In this document: positions 50,690-62,000 of the stretch, in pieces
Numbering within the stretch: the first letter of the stretch is position 1
How the letters are laid out: each line of letters begins with the position of its first letter
DNA from: Lobosporangium transversale
Lineage: Eukaryota > Mortierellomycota > Mortierellomycetes > Mortierellales > Mortierellaceae
Direction: 5' to 3'
Assembly (NCBI RefSeq): GCF_002105155.1
Contig: NW_019028998.1
Span: 434,001 to 498,000 of the forward strand
Length of the DNA: 64,000 bases
Notes under the pieces: model-generated
The model's database searches: none
Seen by the model: only the letters and a program-made list of their open reading frames with translations
Told to the model about the DNA's origin: nothing
Made by a program: the position numbers and the translations under genes

Positions 50690-53600
50690 CCCTCGGGTTG
50701 TGCACGACGGCCCACATCTCCAATCGTACAAACAAATACACACGCACAAATATACACACAAAAAAAAAAAAAGCGACTGGCTCTTCGCTACCCACGCGTC
50801 ATGATGAGAACGTGCTGGTTATTCAGATGTATCTGTTGCTTTGTTGCTTGATTGCATCAAGACAACTTGAAAGCCCTTCTCAATGAGTAGCTGATATGTT
50901 GGGATGAAAGGAACGGGACAAACAGTTTAAATTGATAAAGAATCGGAAAACTCTAGTTGAGTCTTACATCTCGAGATAATTTTATTTCGTACGATCTGCA
51001 CATGCTTTCCATTTGTGATCCTTGTATCTTTTTTTTTTTCTTATTGTGGCAACGGGAGGCTCAGTTTCGTACAATACATCCGCCCATTCCGAAAGAAACC
51101 TTGTTTTGCCTGGAGTGCTATCATCATTGTTGTCAGTTATTATTAATTACCGTTCAAATTTTTGAATTTTACAATACACCATTCATTCTTTTATCTCTTG
51201 TGTTCATTCAAATCCTCTTGGAGCTCCTTTAATGCACCATCGAAAACTCGCATATTCATTATTGTCTATTTATATCATGTGATTTAGGCGACTGGGACCT
51301 CGTATTGAAGATCTTTCCTCGGTTAGCTTTGCCCAATGCTGATCTACACACCTTCAAGTCACAGGATCTTATCTCTCCTTGTGAACGTTGCAGGGTATGT
51401 GCTGTGCTGAACATGTATCAATCAATAATTAATCTTTAAACAATTAAATGTATTGAACACTCTGCAATATGTTTATTAATAGACCAAGAAGCGCGACACG
51501 TTCCAAGTCGTAGGACCGGATCCTACGGTGCCATCTCCTCAACGTTTATTTTTTTCCACTGGCGAAATCCGTATTTTCTTCAAGATCTGTTGTCCGCCAT
51601 CACATCATGCCAGTACCGATGAAAATAACGGTTACATGTATGTAAATATTAATTATATTTCAATCGCATTCATCTATTTCTTATTGCCAATAACAATGTT
51701 ATTTCCCCTATTAAATTGCATTCTTCTGGATATAACAGCATCACTTTTGAACTCCACCACGGCAAGCGTATACTCATGTCCCAGACCATTAAGAACGCTG
51801 GCCCTGGAATGGTTCCTGAGCCTGTGGCCATGGATAATCTTCCTTCATTGTCTCGTCCTGTAAAGCGCAAGATGTCTTTGCCACCTACTAGGTATGAAAA
51901 TATTTCATGCGTGTCTCTTTCTTTTTTATAATCATTATAATGACACTAATAGTACAGGACCTTACCTATGGCTACTTAAATAATAGTAGCTTGGATGCTG
52001 CAGATCCGTTCGCCCAAGCTGAAAATGGATCTATACCTCGCAAACGATCTACAGTTATGTCTTTGATGAATTTAATATCGGATGAGCCTCCATCACCTGG
52101 CACTATATCTAGTGCTGCAACGGCAGACCCATCTTCGCCAACAACAGCTGTGGTTCCCCTCTCACCCGATTCGTATCAAAATGAGCGTGACGAACTCAAC
52201 GCGCGTGAGAGGAACAAGAGTCTCTCGTATGATGATCAAGCTCCGTCGTCATGGTCTTATGGGAAAGAACCCAAGCCCGAATCGGGACGTGTTGAAGTGG
52301 CTCGATCAAAGCCAGCATCTTCTGTTGCTTCTACCAGCACTGCAAGTACAGCTAACACTTCTAACACCACAGCTGTCACCGCCAATACGAAGCCGATTAA
52401 GAAGCGCCAGGAGCCCCATGAGTTGAGCGAACTGGGCATTGGGCAGAGGGCCTCTGCTAATCTTCATGCAGCATATGTGAATGGACAGCTTAGGGAGCGG
52501 TCAAAGGCTGGTCTTCCAACAGATGGACTGGTGGACATCGCTCCCAAGTCGAAGCCTGCTTCCAATAAGCCCAAGCCTTCACACGCCTGCCCTGAACCTG
52601 ACTGTGACAAGAGCTTTTCGCGCCTGTTCAACCTTCGGTCTCACATGCGCACTCATTCAAAAGCCCGACCTTTTGTCTGTGAATCATGTAACTTTGCTTT
52701 TTCACGTCGCCACGACCGCGACCGTCATGCAAAGAAGCACTTGTCCGAGAAGCCCTACAAATGTATTGTCTGCGAAGCTACCTTCGTGCGACAGGATGCT
52801 TTGGTGCGACATCTTCGGATGGATGGTGTTCAGAATCAGTGCATGGCAGCGATGGAACAGCGATCTATGCTAATGAGCAACAGTGAAAATAACAACAACT
52901 ATATGATCGCTGCCAAGCAACAGGTTCAGGATGAGCAGCAGAATGGCAGCGAAAATGGTAGCAACGAAAAGAAACGTTCAGCAAAGCGTCAGCAAAGCAA
53001 AGACTCATCAGATCAAGATGACGCAGCCTCGGAGGATGACGAGGAGGCGGACAACGGCGAACATGTGGAGAAAGATGATGATGATGATGATGGCGAAAAA
53101 GATGTAGAAGAGGAGGATCTGGAACCTAAAGGGCGGACCTCGCCAAAATTCACCAAATCAATCGAGAAAGCTTCAGTTTCACGTACAGAGCTGGCGCAAA
53201 AAAAGACTATTTCCAAAGACGATGGTGGTAAACACGCGATGGCTATCAAGGGAGAACATCTGTCTGAGAGACAGGTTCAGGTCTCTCAACCACCTACACC
53301 ACCCCAGGAGCGAACTGGCGCTCATGATGCTGGCATCATTGAGAAAGATGTCATTTATGACCCTAGCAAGCAGGCATCCTATCCGATGGCCATGCGTTAT
53401 GAGAAGGGATTTGGCCCTCAGGACTTTTATGCTGAGGATCGCTATGGGTCTACTACACATTCGTCTCACCCACGATCATTCTATCCCAGCCCATTACGTT
53501 CGCACTCTCGTTCCCATTCACAGTCGCAACCGTATCCAGAGTATCATTCCCCAAACCACCACGATTTAGTGCCTTCTGCCTATCCTCCACCACCCCTTGT

Positions 53601-53964
53601 ATATCATGGGTCTCAATCAAAATACCAACCTCATGGACAGCATGGACACCATTATCGAGATATACCGCAAAGCTATGGCTACTCAGGGCCACATTCCTCG
53701 CGTTATCATGAGCGAGCTCCTAATCACGAAGGGAGAGGCCATCCACTGTATGGTGATCACTCACATCATATAGACCAATATGGGCCATATCCCGCTCGCG
53801 ACTCAACCACGGACAGTGCAGGCGAGGGACACAGCATGGGATCTCAGCTGTGGGTCAGCGGTGCAGCTCAAGATATGCACACAGATCTTTCTGAGCTTGA
53901 GCCTGATAAATCTATTTTAGAGGCTGCCATGGGACTTTTACGTATTCGCGCTTCTCAATGGTAA
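50290..53964 (+). CDS. Transcription factor with Spt23/Mga2-like N-terminal domain and C2H2 zinc fingers, five exons
   Basis: Exons are 50290-50560, 51288-51394, 51483-51637, 51739-51891 and 51990-53964, giving 886 residues. After a Gln-rich start, residues about 45-215 form a folded region. It has 'FSRDCTASVVFSLRDS', 'CERCRTKKRD', 'RLFFSTGEIRIFFKICCPPS' and 'GYIITFELHHGKRILM', which resembles the Spt23/Mga2 DNA-binding-like domain (CxxC, then RI-F-ICC, then HH-G-I-F-L). Zinc fingers follow: C429-C434-H447-H451, C459-C462-H475-H479 and a third, less regular C487-C490-H503-C513. The C-terminal half is acidic, then His/Tyr/Pro/Ser-rich. No ankyrin repeats or membrane anchor are present, unlike Spt23. 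The first intron is 727 bases with T tracts. An in-frame stop lies upstream of the chosen ATG, although an upstream spliced exon is possible. A role in gene regulation is likely; targets are unknown. Confidence 0.78.
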
Positions 53965-54294
53965 ATGAATACCAATTGATATATTTTTAATCAAACACAA
54001 CACCCCAAAAACTCAGGACTACACAAAACCATTATATCACTTTGCACAGTCGAACATAATCCATGTCTTGCATCAGATCATTTGCGAAAAGAAAAAAAAC
54101 AAAGTCCAGACAATGTATATTAGATATTAATAAAAAAATAAAAAAATAAAAAAATAAAAAAAAGCCCTCCCACTTCAATTGAATCTTTTGGTGGCGTTTA
54201 AAATGTGACTAGTGTTTTTCTTTAATGCTCTCTTTGATTCACAAAGTAACCATTCTTCATTGAGGCTCAATCTATTAATGCGACTCGTCTTACA
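53965..54294. other. Short intergenic region between the C2H2 and TRM10 genes
   Basis: These 330 bases hold a small tandem repeat of A5-6T units (about 54130-54163) and no gene. They contain the terminator of the C2H2 gene and the TRM10 promoter. Confidence 0.5.
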
Positions 54295-56378
54295 ATGTCC
54301 GAAGCACAGAGTTCAGTAGTAAAGGGGCTTGCAGCTTTACCGCAGCAAGAAAGTTCAGCTTTAAAGGAAGAAGAACATGGTTTCCATTCTACAGATACAA
54401 CTAGTACAGAAGACCGAGAAGCAGATCTCTCAAAGACTACGACGGCGAAGGCAGAAATGCCAGCAACAACGGAGACAGAGCCTGCGACAGCGGCAGCGAC
54501 AGCAACAACAGCGGAAACAGAAACAGTAGAGACGACAGAAGAAGCTGATCCAAGAAGTAAAAACCCGTTTTGGAAACCAAGACCACCACCTATTATGGGA
54601 CCCGATGGCAAGCCTTTGTCAAGAAATGCAATGAAGAAGTTACTAAAGCAGCAACAGTTTGAGGAACGGAAGCCACAACTCCGAGCTCAGGAAAAACTGA
54701 AGCGCAAACAAAAGAGCAAAGAGCGTCATGATGCGATTGAAGCCGGTACGAGAAGGAGAAAAAAAAAAAAAAAAAAAAAAAAGAAAGAAAGAGAAAAGCA
54801 TTTGGATAGCTAACGCAGTCTCTGTTGATAGGCTTAATCCCGCCACCACCAAAACGCCATAAGAGCGACCAGATCCATACAGGGATTACAATTGGGGTTG
54901 ACATGTCCTTTGATGACTTGATGTTAGAGAAGGTGACCTACTTTGCTTTCGAAAAAAACAAAAAAAAAAAAAAAAAAAAGAAATCCAGGTGATAGTGTCT
55001 AAGCTAACTAGCGCCATAAATATGATCGATTGCAGAATGACATTAATCTTTTTCTTTTTTTCAATTTTTTTTTTCCTCTCAGGAAGTCAAATCAATGGTG
55101 GATCAGATCAAACGCTGTTACTCTTACAACAGGACGTGCGAAAAGATTGTACATTTGGCTCTCACTTCATTTACAGGTCAATCGAAGCAAGAGTTTTGCA
55201 AGCGTGCCAATGGATTTGAGCTCTGGAAGAACTTCACGATCCATGAAAAAGGGCTTGAAGAAGTTTGGCCTTCAGAAGAGATTTCTGGTAAACAGCATTT
55301 GGCTGAGCTCAAGAGGCTTCAAGCAATTGCCTCTGCTAAATCAGAAGCCGTCAAGGCGAAGGTCTTGGCGACTTATGCTCAGACAGAATCAGCTTCGTCT
55401 TCAGCGTCAACTTTGGCGCCATTACCGATAGCTACGGGAGCAGAAGAAGGAGGAGTAAATGAAAAGAATTCATCAGAGGCATTACTTTCGTCTGCTTCAA
55501 CAACAGAATCAGGACTTGGTGCTTTATCAGAGGTGGCCATACAAAATGCTGTAGAAAAACAGGATAATATTTCAGCAAAGGAGGCTGAGGCATCGCCATT
55601 TGTTGATCAGACTTACACCTCACCACTTTCTACTCCAGGGACTCCAGCAACTTTGGAAAATGGGACCACAACCAACCCAGCCCTTGACATTAAAGCATTA
55701 GAGAAGGAGCGCCAGCAAAAGGAGGAAAAGCTGGCGACGATCCCCGCAGTTAAAAAAGTTGTTTATCTGAGTGCAGACTCGCCTAATACGATCACGCAAC
55801 TTGAAGAAAATACATGTTATGTTCTTGGAGGAATTGTTGATAAGAACCGATATCCAAATTTATGTCAGAACAAGGCGGAAAAACTGGGGATTGAAACTGC
55901 TCAGTTGCCTATTGGCGATTACATCCAAATGTCAAGCCGACGTATCCTCACTGTCAACCAGGGTAACAAAAAAAAAAAAAAAGAAAAGAAAAAAAGAAGG
56001 AACGACGTTGTTGAATTCCAGATGTAATTTCCTCATACTCCTTTTTTTTTCCTCGTTTTCTTTGAAGTCTTTGAAATTTTGTTACAGTTCATTGAGTGCA
56101 ACGACTGGAAGGAGGCTTTTTTAAAGGTGATTCCACAGCGTAAATTGGAAGAAAAGCCTAGAGTTCGCCGGAGTGTCGAGTCTTGGAGACCTAATCATCA
56201 TGCACGGGATGAACAGCTGTCTGGTTTTGATTCTAGGGAGAGTAGATCCGGAAGCGAAGCTAGAAGCATCACTAGCAGTCATGAGAGCGAGGACGAAGGA
56301 GGCTGGGGTAGGGAGGGAGAAGTACAGGATCAACCTATGGACACTGATGAGTTTAAAAAGAGGAGTGATTCAGTATAA
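54295..56378 (+). CDS. TRM10: Trm10-family tRNA (guanine-N1-)-methyltransferase, four exons
   Basis: Exons 54295-54745, 54832-54932, 55083-55962 and 56068-56378 give 580 residues. The SPOUT methyltransferase domain starts at 'GITIGVDMSFDDLMLEKEVK' and includes 'LSADSPNTITQLE', 'YVLGGIVDKNRYPNLC' (catalytic-position Asp437), 'KAEKLGIETAQLPIGDYI', 'SSRRILTVNQVFEILLQF' and 'DWKEAFLKVIPQRK'. These match yeast Trm10, which methylates N1 of guanosine 9 in tRNA using S-adenosylmethionine. The N-terminal 100 residues are Thr/Ala/Glu-rich, followed by a basic Lys/Arg stretch. An insert of about 155 residues (255-409), Ala/Ser/Glu-rich, splits the catalytic domain before the LSADSP block. The C-terminal tail is Ser/Glu-rich. 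The first donor (GTACGA) is weak, so the exon 1-2 junction is the least sure. Confidence 0.9.
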
Positions 56379-57236
56379 AATAAATATACATACTGTTTTC
56401 AAGGTCATTTCAACAGGTCCTTTAATATTAAATCGTCTAAAAAAAGAAAAAAGAAAGAGGGAAAAGAAAAAGAGAAGTATTTTGTGTTCCTAGTGCATGC
56501 TTTCCAGTATGCATAAAAATGCGTAATGTTTGTTCATCTGAGGAGTTTTTGAGATTTTGGTATTTTGGGCGCAGCAGAAACGCCACCAAAAAATACAAAA
56601 GGAAAGGCCCATGAACCAAGCCTCCCTTTCACGAAATCACTTCCCTTCTTCGCCTGCTCCTCATGGATGCTCATGGATAAGACCAAGGACTTTCGCTCCT
56701 CTTCTCAGAAAGCGCTTGCTCTAAAGCTCAATAGGTTACAGGCATCAAGTTCCTTTTTTTTTTTATTTTTTTTTTTTTTATAACATCTTTGTAAAGCTCA
56801 TGCTGTAAAAGTTTTTTTTTTTTTTCTTACAGCCACATGCACAATGCTTTAGATACCGAGCCCCCTTTTCTAGTGAATAGGCCATAAAGCTTTTAGCGTG
56901 CCAGTGCTACACGGACCCTCGCCCGCCCTGACGACTATTACAGTACTGAGAATAGTTTGCGATGGCTATCCATGATTGTGGTCTTGTAAATAAGCCCAGT
57001 TTTTATTGCAGTAAGTATAATGGTTACGATCTCCTCTGTGGGGATTACAAATTGGATACTTATTAATGAAGCTATTAATTGAGATAACATTGTCAATGGA
57101 TTGAGCATCATCGCAGGCTCGGCTACTCTTATGTGCGAGAATCGCAACGCTTTATAAAGTCACTTGAGTTGTTTGCATGTGTATTACTTGATGTTTGAAG
57201 ACATTTAAAGTACGGAACTATAAAGGAATGGACCCA

Positions 57237-57272
<36 letters not shown>

Positions 57273-57340
57273 CGAGAGCGAACTGAATAGACGCCATATT
57301 TTCAAGCTTAACATTGCCTCTTTTTAATCATTTAGGTCCC

Positions 57341-57834
57341 TGTTTCACAACTCAGCAGTGCCAAGTCTCCAATGCGGCAAAGCGCATCAGGCAATAGCAG
57401 CAGTACAAATAGTATCAGACAGAGCCATAAGAACCCCAATGAAGCATCAACAGGCAGGAACCCAGATTAAAAATTAAGAAACATCGCCATTTTACACATA
57501 GTTAAAGCTTGACGATGCCCACAGACCAGGCGGGGATCTTCCTTATTACACCAAACCAACCCTTTTACTAAAGGATGCATAGAGACATGTTATTACAACT
57601 CATCCACTACAAAGCCTCTTCCTAATTCCTTACCAACAGCATAGTACATCAACCAGAGATCGAGACGACTAGAAGCAGTCTTATCGCCGCCTGTCGTCCA
57701 CTATACATAGGAAACCGTATCGATTGTAGATACTACTACAGCTCAACCTCCCATTGAACAAGACAAGGGTGATGACGATGCCTTGGACGAGTTGCTAGGT
57801 GGTCCAGGCGATTATACGTTATTTGGTACTTAAC
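57341..57834 (+). pseudogene. Possible remnant of an unidentified protein-coding gene
   Basis: Two islands read like low-complexity protein ends. After a CATTTAG acceptor-like site, 57341-57469 reads 'VPVSQLSSAKSPMRQSASGN', then a Ser/Asn-rich run and a stop. Bases about 57712-57834 read 'VSIVDTTTAQPPIEQDK', then 'DDDALDELLGGPGDYTLFGT' and a stop. Between them, several stops interrupt weakly coding sequence. An alternative is an unrecognised gene with introns I cannot place. The parent family is not identifiable from these fragments. Confidence 0.25.
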
Positions 57835-58149
57835 TTCCTTTGTCAAGTATAGGTAGGTATCGCTCTCCATGATGTCCACTCGTTCTTAAAAAAAAAAAAA
57901 AAAGAGGAGAGAAGAGAGCAGGAGGGTGATAAAGAAGAAACACGCCCCAGGACCGCATGGCTTGCAGCATTAAGGCATTATGGCACACCATGGAAAATTA
58001 TAGAGTGAGCAAATTTACAAATAATCTATCCTTGAATGGTAGGCGATAGTTGTCCAACCGTGATTGTTTGCGCATTTTAAAAAATCTAGACGAAAACATT
58101 TTTAAAATCGCGCATGTTGCATGGTTACACAGTACAAAGTTTGAACTGA

Positions 58150-58157
58150 TATAAAAG
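58150..58157 (+). promoter_or_regulatory. TATA box of the ATX1 gene
   Basis: TATAAAAG lies about 130 bases upstream of the ATX1 start codon and is followed by a short CA-rich leader, a usual arrangement for a strongly expressed fungal gene. Confidence 0.65.
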
Positions 58158-58280
58158 GTGGGTGGATTCATTATCGCACTTCATTCTCAACAACAGCACA
58201 CCAAAAAAGAAAAAAAAAAAAAAAAAGAAAAAACTTTCATTACTTTCCTTTCTCTTTTGCTTAATATCACTTCATCAACC

Positions 58281-58837
58281 ATGGCTGTAAGCTTAGTATC
58301 CCAATGATCAATCCATTCTTACTCACTAACTCGGGTCAAAGTAATTTCAACCATAGCGTGTTTACTTACTTTAAATATCCCTCTACTCCATTTTATCCCT
58401 TTAAAATAAAAAACATAGCAATACAAGTATGACGTTGTCATGTCCTGCGGCGGATGCTCTGGCGCTGTGACCAAAGCCCTGTCAAAGCTCCAAGGTAAAC
58501 TAATCATATCTGTAAGGAAATCAATCGTCTCTATTTTATCAAAGTCACTTATGACTCCAAATGTTTGAATATTATTTCCTGAAGGTGTCGAAAGCTTCGA
58601 TGTTTCTCTTGAAAAACAGAAAGTCACTGTTGAATCATCTACTCTGTCGGAGGTGTGTTTATAAGTATATTTTTCGTGCATGTACGTTATGAATATAACG
58701 CGGGTAAAAAAGAAGACAAAGAGTGTTTTTGGTCACTCACTAGGTTGTTTCTATCATATTACCTCTACACCTTTTAGAATGAGATCCTGACTGCTATTCA
58801 AAAGACCGGCAAGACTGTCAAGGTCGCTTCGGATTAA
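58281..58837 (+). CDS. ATX1: Copper chaperone ATX1 (HMA domain), four exons
   Basis: Exons 58281-58286, 58419-58494, 58585-58652 and 58778-58837 give 69 residues. The HMA metal-binding loop MSCGGC places Met10, Cys12 and Cys15, followed by 'SGAVTKALSKLQGVESFDVS', 'KQKVTVESSTLSENEIL' and 'IQKTGKTVKV', all closely matching yeast Atx1 and human ATOX1. Atx1 carries Cu(I) in the cytosol to the Golgi copper ATPase (Ccc2/ATP7). The first coding exon is only six bases (ATG GCT). The second exon could start at 58419 or, nine bases later, at 58428; both are AG sites in frame, and the first gives the usual length before the helix. The lysines around the fold that dock to the ATPase are present. It converges on NRDE2. 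Confidence 0.94.
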
Positions 58838-59069
58838 ACAGGGGCTTTCTTCAGTGAATGACCTTTTTTATCATGCACATTATCTTTCTCTTTTTATTTT
58901 ATGACTATGCTTGCCCCCATTCCCTTTTTTTACGCAGTATACATTCATTAAGCAATAAAAACAACTATTATCTATCACTTCAAAGTGAAGAATTAATAGT
59001 AGCTGAGCTTCTCTCACAAAGGTCAGACAATATCTACTGTATTAAATGAACATTTTATACTACCTACTC

Positions 59070-62000
59070 TCATCCATCTCTCATCTTGATATCCTGTCCT
59101 TCTTCCCCAGAATCACTATTATCATCACGAGAAGGATCTTCTTTTTCCCATGCCTGATGGTCTTTGGAATCTTGAGCTTGCTTTCCTTCTCGCTCTGGGA
59201 TCTCGTTGCGCAAACGAATCTCCTTTTCCAGCATGGTCTCATACAATTGATCTAGCTCATCTAGTGAAAATAATCTTCGTAGTCTCGGCTCAAACGCAAG
59301 CATATAAAGATCCTTGCTCCAAGGACAATCGTTCAACGCACGCAACAGAAGCTGCTTCACTCGCATATTTGTTTCAGTTTTTTCTGGAGTGACAGTGTCG
59401 ATTGTTGATTTTGATGATAATGCTGATGAGGGTTTAGCTTGTCGAGCACTCTCCCGCAGTTCGAGCTCTATATAAATTAGCCATAGGCTTGGACTCGAGT
59501 TGAAAGTGGCTGATGATGATTTCGAAGCCGATTCAAGAGCCGCTTCTAGAATAGAACGTACAACACTGGGATTGTATGGCTCTTGATTCCATAGTTCATA
59601 ATATATGCCAAAAACCCACATCGGCGCCTTACTAACGGGAGATCCATTATTACAATTGTGGTACTGCCGGCCAGCCAACTGTTCATTAACCCATGTGCGA
59701 ACGCGACCATGCAATCGTTGCTTTGTCTCGGACCAGAAAAATAGCGACTGTAGAATGCTACAGTTCGGAAATCGTTTTAAACCCTCTTGAACTACTCGGC
59801 GCAAGTCACGAGGCTGGAACCCTGCTCCGTCACTCCTGCCTCCAACAATTTTACCGCGATATAATGGCGATGAGGTATTATGCTTGGATGTGCTACCCAT
59901 GCCTTTTTGGGAATGAAGATAAACCATTTTCGTAAGCTGAATCCATACCATTTCTGCTTCAACACTTGTACAAATCTTTTTTGTTACGGTTGTCTTTTCG
60001 GCCTTTAGAGCATCCGCAAATATTGCGAGAGATGAATAGAATAGAGGTTGCTGCCTTTGTTTCCGTTTTTCTGTCTCATCTTGCGAAGATACGATGGGCA
60101 CCTCAATTTCACTGTCTGGGTTTCGTAAGTCCAGCTCGTGGATCGTGTTTTCAAAAACCCTGATACCAGACTGTAAACCCGAGCCTACCGCTGCTGCGCC
60201 AGTTGTGGCAGAGAGGTATTCGAACCATGCAAAACAGACGACTAGGTCTAAAGCAGGCTCAAACCACTGACCACCGATTGACTCTTTCTGTGCATTTATT
60301 GGATTGTTTTGTGCCATAATAGAAGGGCGACGCAAATTGAGCTGTGCCACCTTTTGAGCATAAAACTGACGTGCTTTGATCAGCCTCGTTGGGTTAGGCA
60401 CTGGAATATCATCTTGTGAATCCTCCGGGACGGTTACTAGTAGGAATGGAAGTGAAAATATACGTATTGAAAAGACATCAACATTATAAATTCTAAAACC
60501 TATTCTAATGTCAAGGGCTTGATACCCTGTGATTACAACGACGATGGGAGTCTCTTTTTTTATATTTACCTGAAGTTCCTTCTGCAAATGCCACAAGGAT
60601 TCCCAGCGCAGCACCAGGTCGATCTTGTTCCCATTCTAACTCTGCGAAATAACGGTAAATTAGAGGCACTCTTGCTTGGATATTTATCGGAAAAGATTGG
60701 TACATTGATAAGACAGTTGAATATATTTTTCGAGCCTTCAAATATAAATATAAATAAAAAAAAAATAAAAAAAAAAAAGATTAAATCTCCTTGGTTCCAT
60801 TATCATGAATAGTCAACACTTTGAATTTAAGCATTGAGGATTTTTTTTGTTTGTTTGTACCTCAGAAATACGGCCAAGTGCCCTTTCTGCTTGAGCATAT
60901 GCGTTCCACAAATCAAGATCCATTCTGTCATTCTTCAAATATTTCTTGGCTAGCTTCTGGCTTTTGACTGCAGACATTGTATCCAAGGTCTCATACATCA
61001 TATGATAAAGCGAGAGATTACGCCGCTGGCTCTTGGATAATGGGACGACCTCTATTAGCTGCTGAAGTGAACGTCTATTGAGAAATTCAGAAGGATTGTA
61101 GCAAAAGAGAGCGAAAGATAGAGTTTCAAAATGTAAATCATTACATCCTACATGTATTTCTTTCAAGCAAGCCAAAATAAAGGATAGTTGCATACCGGAT
61201 AAAAAGCTTGTTTGTTGTCTGTATCTCTTCGTTGCTACTCACAGTGGCCCATCGATATCGAGTTTTCTCCATCTTTTCTGGCTCCAGTGTTTGATTAATG
61301 TTTCCGAATAGCGTGTCCGCACTCTGAGGAAATAACCTCAATGGCAAGTTCCAGACATAGTCCCAATTTTGTTGCTCCCCTTTTCTCATTGGTTCTTGAA
61401 AGTTATATTCCCGCGCAATGTCCCTGAGAATGCACTCTACCAACTTTGCATGATCGTCAAATTCGGGAAAGAACCTTCTTAGGCCCTCGTTGGAGGCTAA
61501 TGTAGACTGGATATTCATGCCCAAGTTCAGCAATAAACTGTCGTGGAAAAAAGGATTATAGGTGCTGATGTTATTGACGTTCGTTATCGATTGTTTTGAG
61601 TAAGAATCAGGATTTGATACCGATGAACTTGATAGTGTCTGTGGCCCATTTGACCCAATAGACGAGTTAATAGGTATGCCAAGAAAATTAAATACACATT
61701 CTATATACTGTTGGCGGGCCTCAGGGGAGTAAAGTGAAGAAATAAAGGGTCGAATGTCATCAAATATGATGATCCCGTAAGGATCATCCTCTAACTGATC
61801 CGGTAGCTCCTCTATTATAAATCGCATGTTGATTCAACGGCAAATGTTAAAAGATGTACACATTGGGGGAGAACTGGATAAGGTGTCAAGAACAAGTCCT
61901 ACCTGTGGTTCGTATAGGGAACCAGCAGAGGGTGGAAAGCTCTCTCTCAAGACTCGCCCAACGAGTATAATGATAGCGATCAACATTATTGTCGGCGAAC

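Larger units (their letters stand above)
56379..58280. other. Intergenic region with possible gene remnants before ATX1
   Basis: About 1.9 kb with T tracts (about 56756-56780 and 56812-56825) and an A tract (about 57244-57271). Two coding-like islands at 57341-57469 and 57706-57831 are listed as a possible remnant. The final 130 bases are the ATX1 promoter. Confidence 0.5.

Noticed and set aside
50574-50886. Phe/Lys-rich frames on both strands
   Set aside because: They are caused by T tracts in the first intron of the C2H2 gene.
50230-53964. Velvet-domain regulator as the identity of the C2H2 gene
   Set aside because: The N-terminal region lacks velvet signature residues; the CxxC and 'RIFFKICC' pattern fits Spt23/Mga2 better.
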